A stretch of DNA of 64,000 nt from Arthrobacter sp. SLBN-100 (lineage in GTDB: Bacteria > Actinomycetota > Actinomycetes > Actinomycetales > Micrococcaceae). The translations under genes and the position numbers were made by a program. The notes under the pieces were generated by a model that had not been told where the DNA came from, did not search any database, and worked only from the letters and a program-made list of their open reading frames with translations. The stretch lies in assembly GCF_006715305.1 (NCBI RefSeq), contig NZ_VFMY01000001.1:3472001-3536000 (forward strand), given 5' to 3'. Positions 8,496 to 16,541 of the stretch are shown here, piece after piece (the stretch's first letter is position 1; every line of letters begins with the position of its first letter).

Positions 8496-8753
8496 CTACA
8501 GGCCGCCGTCGCGGCTTTCGTTCCTTGTGATGCGCTCACCGGTGTTCGGGTCCACGACGGACCGGCTTTCGCTGATCCGGCGGCTGCGGCCCGGCGAGGC
8601 GAGGATCAGTGAGGCGATAAGGCCAATCACGCCCACGGCCATGAGGATGTAGCCGATAAGCACCTGGTCGACGAAGGGGATCAGGCCTGGAGCAACCGCC
8701 CAGGCGAGGATGGCGCCAAGTGCGATGAGGAAGATGGATGAGCCGATTCTCAT
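8496..8753 (-). CDS. Small two-helix membrane protein (DUF6458-like)
   Basis: An 85-residue protein with two transmembrane helices (about residues 4-24 and 31-50) and a charged C-terminus (RRISESRSVVDPNTGERITRNESRDGGL). It looks like the actinobacterial DUF6458 family; its function is unknown. AGGAGC precedes the ATG. A copy of the 16-bp near-palindromic element lies 51 nt upstream in the same orientation as at other envelope/stress genes of this window. A shared stress or envelope role is inference. Confidence 0.8.
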   Translation of the reverse strand: MRIGSSIFLIALGAILAWAVAPGLIPFVDQVLIGYILMAVGVIGLIASLILASPGRSRRISESRSVVDPNTGERITRNESRDGGL

Positions 8754-8804
8754 GTGCTGCTCCTTGCTGGTCGCGGGACGGGCCCTGTGGCAGCCCGTGA
8801 CGAG

Positions 8805-8820
8805 ATGCTAAGTATGCTGT
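8805..8820 (-). promoter_or_regulatory. Palindromic promoter-like element, copy 1
   Basis: On the minus strand the sequence reads ACAGCATACTTAGCAT, which matches TAAGCAAGCTTAGTAT at 11 of 16 positions. It lies 51 nt upstream of the DUF6458-like gene. The TAGCAT part could serve as a -10 box. Confidence 0.4.
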
Positions 8821-9007
8821 CCGTCAAGCGCCACGCTACAGCGCGGGGGTGCACTGTTCAATGGTTTTTGCCTGTCGCCGGGCGTCTCAAATGGGTAACA
8901 GCTTTGTGGCCACAGGGGTTGGGGTTTCTGCCCCTGGCATTGCCTCAACGGCTGGCCGAGCGGCACGGCTCAGGTGCCGGGACGGCCTCCCTCGCTAGGC
9001 TGATCCG

Positions 9008-9646
9008 ATGAAAACAGTTGTCTGGTCCAAGCCCGAGGACGAGCGGGCGGGCACTCCGCTGCTGGTGATGATGCACGGCTACGGCACGGACGAGTCCCGG
9101 ATGGTCCGCCTCTTTGAGTACTTGCCGGCGGAATTCACCTGCGCGGCGCTGCGGGCTCCCATGGCCATTGGGGACCACTTCGGGTGGTTCCTGCTGGACT
9201 ACTTCCTGGCCAACGACTTCGCTGACGTCATCAAGGCGTCCAATGCCGTCCAGACCTGGATTAACAGCGTCAAGGGCCAGCACACCAGCGTCAGCCTGCT
9301 CGGCTATTCCCAGGGTATGGCGATGGCCAGCACGCTCCTGCGCCTGCATCCCAAGGACTATGCGGCCGTTGTGGGGCTTTCCGGCTTTGTGCTCGAAAAT
9401 GAGCTCCTGTCCCTCACGGAATCTTTCGATACCCCGCCGCCTTTTTTCTGGGGACGCGACAAGGCTGACCTGGTGATCAACGAAGACGCGGTGGCGTACA
9501 CCGAGGAGTGGCTGCAGGAGAACACGCTCCTCACTGCCAGGACCTACCCCGGCATGGGCCATGCCATGTCCAAGACGGAAATGGTGGATGTCAGCGCCTT
9601 CCTGCGCCACTACGTGCTGCGCGCCGGCGGGCGTACGAACACCTAG
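9008..9646 (+). CDS. Alpha/beta hydrolase, phospholipase/carboxylesterase family
   Basis: A 212-residue serine hydrolase of the Abhydrolase_2 type. The nucleophile is Ser101 in LGYSQGMAMA. The oxyanion region is MMHGYGTDES near residue 22. His184 (YPGMGHAM) and an aspartate in WGRDKADLVI (150 or 153) complete the triad. No signal peptide is present, so it is cytoplasmic. The substrate is unknown. TAGGCT lies exactly 6 nt before the ATG and no ribosome binding site is visible, so the mRNA is probably leaderless. Confidence 0.88.
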   Translation: MKTVVWSKPEDERAGTPLLVMMHGYGTDESRMVRLFEYLPAEFTCAALRAPMAIGDHFGWFLLDYFLANDFADVIKASNAVQTWINSVKGQHTSVSLLGYSQGMAMASTLLRLHPKDYAAVVGLSGFVLENELLSLTESFDTPPPFFWGRDKADLVINEDAVAYTEEWLQENTLLTARTYPGMGHAMSKTEMVDVSAFLRHYVLRAGGRTNT

Positions 9647-9704
9647 CGCGCCCGGAGTGCGCACAGCGAGACGTGCGTCACAAAGGGGGCTGATGAAAAA
9701 ACAG

Positions 9705-9734
9705 TTGCCAGCCGAATTTGTAAGCGCTTACACT
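9705..9734 (+). promoter_or_regulatory. Promoter with LacI-family operator
   Basis: TGTAAGCGCTTACA (9719-9732) is a perfect 14-bp palindrome of the LacI/GalR operator type with its central CG. It overlaps a candidate -10 TACACT (9729-9734), which stands 18 nt after TTGCCA (9705-9710). A repressor bound here would block transcription towards pgmB and the GH65 gene. No lacI-type gene is in the window. Confidence 0.75.
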
Positions 9735-9787
9735 CGACTTCGGCCGCGAGTGCGGACGTGGACTGGGCAAAGAAGGAGGGCGCTGCT

Positions 9788-9949
9788 GTGCAGACGCTTT
9801 GCTGCAGCGGACTACGGTGCGTCGCCGTTTGCTCCTGCGGCAGTGCCGGACGTCAGGCGAGCTTGTCCGGCAACCCGGAACAGGCCCATGATGGTAGGAA
9901 CAGATGGATCGGCAAGGCCCCCGGACGGACAGCACCGCCGGGCATGTAA
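9788..9949 (+). CDS. Possible small Cys-rich ORF in the leader
   Basis: A GTG at 9788 stands 7 nt after GGAGGG, a better ribosome binding site than many annotated genes here have. It opens a 53-codon frame beginning VQTLCCSGLRCVAVCSCGSAG, with five cysteines in the first 17 residues, and ends in TAA at 9949. Nothing recognisable follows the Cys-rich start. It could be a regulatory leader peptide, a small metal-binding protein or chance. The only support is the start signal and its place between an operator and the operon. Confidence 0.3.
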   Translation: MQTLCCSGLRCVAVCSCGSAGRQASLSGNPEQAHDGRNRWIGKAPGRTAPPGM

Positions 9950-10057
9950 CGCCGGCCGCCCGCCGGCTCTGCAGATGATCCGGGCACCGAAGCCACCACA
10001 CACCAGAAGCACCCGCCTTCGAGGCTGCCCGCCGTCTGAAAGGACACCGCACCACGC

Positions 10058-10807
10058 ATGAATGAACACACCGCAACAGACCATACAGTCAACAGCCTCA
10101 CCGCCTGGACGGACGCCTCGGCCATCCTCTTCGACCTCGACGGCGTGCTGACGCCCACCGCAACGGTGCATGAGCAGGCGTGGCAGGAGTTGTTCGAAGG
10201 CTACCTCTCCTCCGAGCCGCAGGTTACGGGCTACAGCGAGAGCGATTACTTCGACCACATCGACGGCAAGCCGCGCTTTGACGGCGTCCGTGATTTCCTC
10301 GCCTCCCGCGGGATCGTCCTTCCGGAAGGCCCCACGGATGACGACCCCGCCCACACCACGGTGCAGGGCCTGGGGAACCGCAAAAACCGGATCTTCAATG
10401 ACATTGTCAGCACGGGCGTGGAACCCTTCGAGGGATCGGTCCGCTTCCTGGAAGCCGTGCTTGACCGCGGACTGAAGGTCGCCGTCGTCTCCTCCTCACG
10501 CAACGCCCCCGCAGTCCTGGAAGCGGCGGGGCTCAGCCGCCACTTCGCCGTCGTGGTGGATGGCGTGGTGGCAGCCGGGGAAGGCCTGCCGGGCAAACCC
10601 AGCCCGGCAACGTACCAGTACGCCGCCGGGCTGCTGGGCTTCCCGAGTGAAGAGTGCGTGGTAGTGGAGGACGCCGTCTCCGGTGTCCAGGCCGGACAGG
10701 CAGGTTCATTCCATTCCGTGATCGGAGTGGACCGCGGCGCCGGACGGCAAACCCTCCTGGACGCTGGAGCAACCGTGGTGGTCAACGACCTCGACGAACT
10801 CCTCTAG
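10058..10807 (+). CDS. pgmB: Beta-phosphoglucomutase (HAD family)
   Basis: This enzyme interconverts beta-glucose 1-phosphate and glucose 6-phosphate and so drains the product of the GH65 phosphorylase that follows. The 249-residue protein has the HAD motif FDLDGVLTPTA with Asp26 and Asp28, motif II VVSSSRNA near residue 150, and the lysine/acidic motifs GKPSPATY and VVVEDAVSGVQAG. The cap domain between residues 35 and 110 is typical of the subfamily. The paired GH65 gene begins 141 bp downstream. Confidence 0.9.
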   Translation: MNEHTATDHTVNSLTAWTDASAILFDLDGVLTPTATVHEQAWQELFEGYLSSEPQVTGYSESDYFDHIDGKPRFDGVRDFLASRGIVLPEGPTDDDPAHTTVQGLGNRKNRIFNDIVSTGVEPFEGSVRFLEAVLDRGLKVAVVSSSRNAPAVLEAAGLSRHFAVVVDGVVAAGEGLPGKPSPATYQYAAGLLGFPSEECVVVEDAVSGVQAGQAGSFHSVIGVDRGAGRQTLLDAGATVVVNDLDELL

Positions 10808-10948
10808 CCGCCCGGCACACAGCCGTATCCCCAATCCCCGGCACCCGAAGTCATCGAATTACTCAAGCAAGCAGTAAGCAGCACCCAAGCTGCCGCGCCC
10901 GCAACGGCCAACGACAGCTGCCCCAGCACACGCCGAAGGACCAACACC

Positions 10949-13315
10949 ATGGCTCTCATCACCGCAGACCGCGAGCGGTTCCCCAACACCCCCTGGCAGC
11001 TCGTCGAAACACGCCACGAGCCGGGCGCCGAAGGCACCCTGGAGACGCTTTTTGCCCTCGGCAACGGGCATCTGGGAATCCGTGGCGCCCACTGGGCTGC
11101 AGCAGACTCCGACCTGCCGGGCAGCTTCATCAATGGATTCCACGAGATCTGGGACATCAAGCACGCCGAAAATGCCTTCGGCTTTGCCCGCACCGGCCAG
11201 CGCATCCTGTACATCCCGGACGCCAACAACTTCACCCTGGTCATCGACGGGGAGTCCCTCAGCCTGGCCGAATCCGAGGTCCTTGACTACCGCCGCTCCG
11301 TTGACTTCGGCACCGGGGTCTACGAATGCCGCATTACGTGGCAGTGCCGCTCCGGGGCCGTAGCCACCACCACTGAGCGCCGCGCCGTCGGGTTCGCTTC
11401 CCGTGGGTCCCTCGGCATTTCGCTGGAAGTCGCCACCGATCGCGAGATCTCCCTGGACGTCACCTCCTCCGTGATCAACCGCCAGGACCAGCCGGTGGAG
11501 GACCACTCGGTCCATGACCCCCGCAGGGCGGGCCGCCATGCCGGGCGCGTGCTGCTGCCCCTGCGCCTTGACGGCGGTGACGGCTCGCTCCGCCTGGCCT
11601 GGGAAGCCGCTGAATCCAAGCAGCGCGTGGGCATCGCCGTGGACCACTGGACCTCGGCAGGCCACCAGCCGTTCGATACGCTCGTGGACCAGGACGACAG
11701 CAGCGTCCGCTACGTGCTGGCGGTGAGCGCGGACGAGCCGTTCCGCCTGGAAAAGACCGTCAGCTACGCCGCCGGCGCCGGAATCCAGGAGCCATCCATT
11801 GACGCAGCCGCCGTCGCGGAAGAAGGCCTGCGGCCGGTCGCCGACATCTTCGCCGAAAGTGAAGCGCACTACCGCGGGCACTGGGCCACCTCGGACATCG
11901 TGGTGGCCGGCGGGAAGCCCGGACTCCAGCAGGCCATCCGCTGGAACCTGTTCCAGCTGGCCCAGGCAACGGCCCGCGCGGACATGGCCGGAATCCCGGC
12001 CAAAGGCGTTACCGGTTCGGGCTACGAGGGCCACTATTTCTGGGACCAGGAGGTATACCTCCTGCCGTACCTGACTTACACCAACCCCGCGGGCGCCCGC
12101 CGAGTCCTGGAATTCCGCCACGCCATTCTTCCCGAAGCCAAGATCCGGGCCAAGGAACTGAGTATGGAAGGCGCCCTGTTCCCGTGGCGCACCATCAACG
12201 GGCTCGAGGCCAGCGCCTACTACGCCGCCGGCACCGCCCAGTTCCATATCGCCGCAGCTATCGCTTTCGCCACCCACCGGTTCGTCTGGGCCACGGGGGA
12301 CACCGAGTTCCGTGACGGCATGGGCGCCGAACTGCTGGTGGAGACCGCCCGGATGTGGATTTCTCTCGGGTTCTTCGGTAAGGACGGCATGTTCCACATC
12401 CACGGCGTCACCGGCCCGGACGAATATACGGCAGTGGTCAACGACAACCTCTACACCAACGTTATGGCCCGCTTTAACCTGCGCGCCGCCGCTGCCCTGG
12501 AACACGCCGGCGTCGCCCAGGAGGAGCGGCAACTGTGGGAGGCGGCAGCCAAACGCATGCACCTGCCGTTCGACAAGCGCATGCAGGTGTACTCGCAGGA
12601 CAACGACTTTATGACCCTGGAGCCCTGGGACTGGACCACGCCCCGGTCCAAGTACCCGCTGCTCCTGCACTTCCATCCGCTGGTCATCTACCGCCACCAG
12701 GTCCTGAAACAGGCGGACACCGTCCTGGCGATGTTCCTGCAGTGGCAGGATTTTACCGCCGAGGAAAAACACCGGGCCTTCGACTTCTACGATCCCCTGA
12801 CCACTGGAGACTCAACGCTTTCCACGTGTGTCCAAGGAATCATGGCCGCCGAGGTGGGGTACTCGCGCGAGGCGCTGGAGCACTTCACCAATGCCGTGTT
12901 CATCGACTTGGATGATACGCACGGCAACACCATCGACGGCGTGCACATCGCCTCCACCGGCGGGGTGTGGAGCTCCCTGGTTTGCGGCTTCGCGGGCCTG
13001 CGGGACCAGGGCCCGGTTCCGTTCTTCGATCCGCGGCTTCCTGCCGAGTGGGACGGGCTCACCTTCCACCTGAAGATCCGCGGACGCCTGTTGCTGGTCC
13101 AGCTCGACTCGGGGTCGATCACCCTGGCCATCCAGGAAGGCGACGCGCTGGAGGTGGACGTCCGCGGGCAGCAGTTCACCGTGGGAGCCGAGCCTGTGCA
13201 GGTGGCACTCGCGCCCGTTCCGGTGCCGGAGCCCACGGTCTTCCCGAGCGGACATCCGACGGCGAGCATCCCGGTGGTGCGGGCCAACAGTGACGTGCCG
13301 CGCCCGGCGGCCTAA
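10949..13315 (+). CDS. Glycoside hydrolase family 65 disaccharide phosphorylase
   Basis: GH65 enzymes split an alpha-glucosyl disaccharide (maltose, trehalose, kojibiose or nigerose) with phosphate to glucose and beta-glucose 1-phosphate. The 788-residue protein is the usual length. The general acid is Glu492 in GVTGPDEYTAVVND; the (alpha/alpha)6 barrel markers FPWRTINGLEASAYYA and the C-terminal beta-sheet domain are present. The exact substrate cannot be told from sequence. The adjacent pgmB and LacI operator fit a sugar-induced catabolic unit. The stop codon lies in a 15-bp tandem duplication shared with the convergent MFS gene. Confidence 0.92.
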   Translation: MALITADRERFPNTPWQLVETRHEPGAEGTLETLFALGNGHLGIRGAHWAAADSDLPGSFINGFHEIWDIKHAENAFGFARTGQRILYIPDANNFTLVIDGESLSLAESEVLDYRRSVDFGTGVYECRITWQCRSGAVATTTERRAVGFASRGSLGISLEVATDREISLDVTSSVINRQDQPVEDHSVHDPRRAGRHAGRVLLPLRLDGGDGSLRLAWEAAESKQRVGIAVDHWTSAGHQPFDTLVDQDDSSVRYVLAVSADEPFRLEKTVSYAAGAGIQEPSIDAAAVAEEGLRPVADIFAESEAHYRGHWATSDIVVAGGKPGLQQAIRWNLFQLAQATARADMAGIPAKGVTGSGYEGHYFWDQEVYLLPYLTYTNPAGARRVLEFRHAILPEAKIRAKELSMEGALFPWRTINGLEASAYYAAGTAQFHIAAAIAFATHRFVWATGDTEFRDGMGAELLVETARMWISLGFFGKDGMFHIHGVTGPDEYTAVVNDNLYTNVMARFNLRAAAALEHAGVAQEERQLWEAAAKRMHLPFDKRMQVYSQDNDFMTLEPWDWTTPRSKYPLLLHFHPLVIYRHQVLKQADTVLAMFLQWQDFTAEEKHRAFDFYDPLTTGDSTLSTCVQGIMAAEVGYSREALEHFTNAVFIDLDDTHGNTIDGVHIASTGGVWSSLVCGFAGLRDQGPVPFFDPRLPAEWDGLTFHLKIRGRLLLVQLDSGSITLAIQEGDALEVDVRGQQFTVGAEPVQVALAPVPVPEPTVFPSGHPTASIPVVRANSDVPRPAA

Positions 13316-13326
13316 TCCCCGGGGGC

Positions 13327-14682
13327 CTAATCCCCGGCGGCCTGGTCCGCGGCGGGCTGGTCGACGCCGGGCTGGCTCCCGCCCGCCGTCGTCCGTTCTG
13401 CCCGAGGTGAGCGGTCCAGTGGGTGGGCCAGTTCGTCGTCGCCCATCCGCCCCGCAGTCATGGCAATGACCGCCATGACGGGGCACACGCCCCCGGCCAC
13501 CACAAAGATCAGCCAGATGGACAGGACTTCGGCGGCGGGCCCGGCCAGGGCCATGGACACCGGCATCAGGGCAAGCGAGACAAAGAAATCCAGGCTGGAC
13601 ACCCGGCCCAGGAGGTGCGGCGGAACGCGCCGCTGGAGCAGCGTGCCCCAGATGACCATGCCCACGCTGCCCGTGGCCCCGAAAATGAACAGCGCCGCCG
13701 CGATGGTCCAGAAGTTGTCCATGATTCCGACGGCGGCGAGGGGCAGGCTGCCCGCGCCCCAGCTCACCATCATCACCCTGAGGTAGCGCCGGGGCAGCCG
13801 CAGGGAGGCCGTGAGCAGCGAGCCCAGTGCCGAGCCGACGCCCATCACGGCGAGCAGGAAACCGAACATGCTGGAATCGCCGCCCAGCTGGTCGCGGACC
13901 ACAAACGGCAGCAGTACTTCGATGGGTCCGATCAGGAACAGCACTGAGATGCACGCCCAGACCAGGGTCCAGAGCAGCCACGGGGTCCGCAGCGTGTAGC
14001 TGACACCTTCGCGCAGGTCATGGAAAAAGGATGTTGTGCCGCGCCCAGCGACGCCGCCACCAGCCTCAGTGCCGTTGACCGGCGCAGCCAGCGCGTGCTG
14101 GCCCAGGAAGTTCAGGACGATGAAGGCTGAGAGGTGGCACAGTGCCACGGCAGTCACAGCGTGCGACGGAGAGAGGGCAGCCACCGCCACACCGGCCACG
14201 GCTGGCCCGGCAGCCTGCTGCAGGACCGGCCGCATGGAGCCCTCCATCCCGTTCGCAGCGAGCAGATCCTCCGCGGGAAGGATGCGGGGCAGGATGGCCG
14301 AATAGGCGGGAAAGAAGAAGGCTGCCCCAACACCGAGTACAAACGCGCCGGCAGCCACATGCCACAGCTGCAGCAAGCCCGCGATGGCCAACCCGCTGAT
14401 CGCAGCGATGACGGCAAGGTTCGCGCCCTCCACGGCAATGATCAGGCGGCGCTGCGGAACCCTGTCGGCGGCGATGCCGCCTGCCAGGACAAAGGCCACC
14501 AGGCCTACGCTGCCGGAAGCAGCCACCAGGGACAGTTCCAGCGGTCCGCCGCCGAGATGGATTACCTGGTAGACCATGGCGACTGCCCACATGCCGGAGC
14601 CGAAAATGGAGATGGCCAGTGCCGAAATCAGTACCCGGTACTCACGGTGGACAAAAGGCCGCAAGGCTTTGGGAGCGGGCAT
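13327..14682 (-). CDS. MFS transporter, enterobactin-exporter-like
   Basis: A 451-residue membrane protein with 12 predicted helices in two halves, separated by a hydrophilic loop around residue 200 (LAAPVNGTEAGGGVAGRGTT). It resembles the MFS_3 group of exporters (EntS-like) with AADRVPQRRL as the loop 2-3 motif. The substrate is unknown; drug or siderophore efflux is typical for the group. TAGACT lies 6 nt before the ATG, suggesting a leaderless transcript. The C-terminus (ERTTAGGSQPGVDQPAADQAAGD) is low complexity. Confidence 0.88.
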   Translation of the reverse strand: MPAPKALRPFVHREYRVLISALAISIFGSGMWAVAMVYQVIHLGGGPLELSLVAASGSVGLVAFVLAGGIAADRVPQRRLIIAVEGANLAVIAAISGLAIAGLLQLWHVAAGAFVLGVGAAFFFPAYSAILPRILPAEDLLAANGMEGSMRPVLQQAAGPAVAGVAVAALSPSHAVTAVALCHLSAFIVLNFLGQHALAAPVNGTEAGGGVAGRGTTSFFHDLREGVSYTLRTPWLLWTLVWACISVLFLIGPIEVLLPFVVRDQLGGDSSMFGFLLAVMGVGSALGSLLTASLRLPRRYLRVMMVSWGAGSLPLAAVGIMDNFWTIAAALFIFGATGSVGMVIWGTLLQRRVPPHLLGRVSSLDFFVSLALMPVSMALAGPAAEVLSIWLIFVVAGGVCPVMAVIAMTAGRMGDDELAHPLDRSPRAERTTAGGSQPGVDQPAADQAAGD

Positions 14683-14822
14683 AGGGTAAGTCTAGGCTTC
14701 GCCCGGTGCCCGGGCCTCCGGATACGCGCCGGTCCCCGGGCACCTGGATACCGGGGCACTCGGGGCACCCGGGGCCCTGCCGTGAAAGCGACTGGGGCAG
14801 CCGCCGTGCCGTGGCCTAATGT

Positions 14823-14838
14823 TAAGCAAGCTTAGTAT
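14823..14838 (+). promoter_or_regulatory. Palindromic promoter-like element, copy 2
   Basis: TAAGCAAGCTTAGTAT contains the inverted repeat TAAGC-AA-GCTTA and ends in a -10-like TAGTAT. It lies 47 nt upstream of the EcsC-like gene. Fourteen of its bases (14824-14837) recur exactly, inverted, at 2416-2429. Confidence 0.5.
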
Positions 14839-14885
14839 CAGGAGAGCCGCAACCAACGCGGCAGTCGAGACCAACAGAGGTGACC

Positions 14886-15689
14886 ATGGCCAGGCGCAGC
14901 AACCCCGCAGTACGGATCGCAACCGAAACCGCCCACAACGCAGTGTTCGACGCCGACGGCAAACCGAAGCCGGGCGTCCACAACGCGCTCCTGAAGGCGG
15001 TGGAGATCCAGCGTCCGCTGGTCCTGGCGTACATCCGCCGGCTGCAGAAAAAGCACCCGCGCGCCACCGCCGCCCAATTGGCAGACATCCTGGAGCGCGA
15101 CTACCTGCGTGCCGTCACCGGCGGCGGGGCTCTTGTGGGCGCAACCGCCGTCGTCCCCGGCGTTGGCACCGTAGCGTCCCTGGGACTCTCGGCTGCGGCG
15201 ACCGTGGGGTTCCTGGAAGCAACCGCGCTGTACGCCACTTCCCTCGCCGAACTGCACGGCATCCGCCTCACCAACCCGGAAAAAGCCAGCACCATGGTCA
15301 TGGCCATCATGCTGGGCGAGGAAGGCACCGCGCTCCTCGGAACGCTCAGCGGCCAGGCGGCCGGCAACGGCATGAACGCCACCAGGGCCTGGGGCAACGT
15401 GCTGTCCAGATCCACCGTGCCCGGCTTCGGCTCGATCCGGAACCGCATCCAGAAAGCCTTCCTCAAGAACCTCCTCAAAAGGCAGGGGACTGCCTTATTC
15501 GGCCGGGCACTGCCGTTCGGCATCGGCGCGGTAGTGGGCGGAGCCGGTAACCTCGTGATGGGGCGGGCAGTCGTGGGGAACGCGAAGGAAGCGTTTGGTC
15601 CCATGCCGGATACCATCCCCGGCGAGCTGAACGCCGCCGCACCGGACCACCTGACGCTGGAAGGCAACAATTTTGGATCTCAACGCTGA
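14886..15689 (+). CDS. EcsC-like hydrophobic protein
   Basis: A 267-residue protein with a central glycine/alanine-rich hydrophobic stretch (GGGALVGATAVVPGVGTVASLG, residues about 79-100) and a second one near the end (GIGAVVGGAGNLVMGRAVV). This pattern and the final KEAFGP resemble the EcsC family of unknown function. The ATG at 14886 is chosen because AGAGGTGA lies just before it; a GTG two codons earlier would overlap that site. The promoter-like 16-mer lies 47 nt upstream. It overlaps pxpA by 17 nt. Confidence 0.7.
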   Translation: MARRSNPAVRIATETAHNAVFDADGKPKPGVHNALLKAVEIQRPLVLAYIRRLQKKHPRATAAQLADILERDYLRAVTGGGALVGATAVVPGVGTVASLGLSAAATVGFLEATALYATSLAELHGIRLTNPEKASTMVMAIMLGEEGTALLGTLSGQAAGNGMNATRAWGNVLSRSTVPGFGSIRNRIQKAFLKNLLKRQGTALFGRALPFGIGAVVGGAGNLVMGRAVVGNAKEAFGPMPDTIPGELNAAAPDHLTLEGNNFGSQR

Positions 15690-16422
15690 CCTCGGCGAAT
15701 CATTCGGCTCCTGGAACATGGGGGACGACGCCGCGATGTTCCGGCTGGTCACGAGCGCCAACGTGGCCTGCGGATTCCATGCCGGTGATCCCGTCACCAT
15801 GCTGGACAGCTGCCGCGCTGCTTATGAGCTGGATGTAACCGTCGGCGCGCACGTGGGCTACCGCGACCTCGCCGGTTTCGGCCGCCGCTCGCTGGACATG
15901 TCCTTCGACGAGCTGTTCGGCGATGTGCTCTACCAGTTGGGCGCGCTCGACGGCGTGGCGCATGCCGTGGGTGCTTCCGTGGACTACGTGAAGCCGCACG
16001 GCGCGCTGTACAACCGGATTGTCCACGACGCCGATCAGGCGTCCGCTGTGGTGGCAGCCGTGAACTCCTACGATCCGGGCCTGCCAATCCTGGGCCTGCC
16101 CGGGTCTGAGCTGTTGAAGCAGGCGAAGGAAGCCGGGCACCCGGTCTTCATCGAGGCCTTTGTGGACCGCGCCTACCAGGCCAACGGAACACTGGTCCCG
16201 CGCTCGCAGGAAGGGGCCGTCCTGCACGACGTCGACGCGATCGTTGAGCGGGCCGTCCGCCTTGCCACCAAAGGTGAAGTCGTGGCCCTGGACGGGACAG
16301 TGGTCCAGGTGCAGCCGGACTCCCTGTGCATCCACGGCGACACCCCCGGTGCTGTGGGGATGGCTGCGGCCGTCCGTGCCGGGCTTGAGGCCGCCGGTGT
16401 GGAGCTGGAAGCGTTCGCCTGA
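15673..16422 (+). CDS. pxpA: 5-oxoprolinase subunit A (LamB/YcsF family)
   Basis: A 249-residue protein with the signature MDLNADLGESFGSWNMGDDA and the motifs ANVACGFHAGDP and YVKPHGALYNRI. PxpA is one of three parts of the bacterial ATP-dependent 5-oxoprolinase PxpABC. The start is TTG at 15673, with GGAAGG 8 nt upstream; both lie inside the 3' end of the EcsC-like gene. pxpB and pxpC are not adjacent, which is unusual; they may be elsewhere in the genome. Confidence 0.93.
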   Translation: MDLNADLGESFGSWNMGDDAAMFRLVTSANVACGFHAGDPVTMLDSCRAAYELDVTVGAHVGYRDLAGFGRRSLDMSFDELFGDVLYQLGALDGVAHAVGASVDYVKPHGALYNRIVHDADQASAVVAAVNSYDPGLPILGLPGSELLKQAKEAGHPVFIEAFVDRAYQANGTLVPRSQEGAVLHDVDAIVERAVRLATKGEVVALDGTVVQVQPDSLCIHGDTPGAVGMAAAVRAGLEAAGVELEAFA

Positions 16423-16541
16423 AATCTCGACGCGCATAGTCGCTGGCGCTGGGCATGTTCGCCGGCGCGGGCCAAATATGCGGTGCGCATAAGCTTTTGC
16501 GCGTCGCCGGAATTTATCCGCGTCGAAAAGCCTGGAAAAAC

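Larger units (their letters stand above)
9647..10057. other. Leader region of the disaccharide phosphorylase unit
   Basis: These 411 bases contain a promoter with an embedded LacI-family operator (9705-9734) and a possible 53-codon Cys-rich ORF (9788-9949). No established gene lies here. The remaining roughly 100 bases before pgmB show nothing recognisable. Confidence 0.6.

Noticed and set aside
10859..12772. A 637-residue minus-strand frame across the GH65 gene
   Set aside because: Antisense to GH65, whose catalytic motifs and length are intact; the shadow frame has no family features.
14705..14744. Terminator hairpin (GGTGCCCGGG ... CCCGGGCACC) upstream of the MFS gene
   Set aside because: It lies between two divergent genes, downstream of neither, and has no T-tract; it may be structural or chance in GC-rich DNA.
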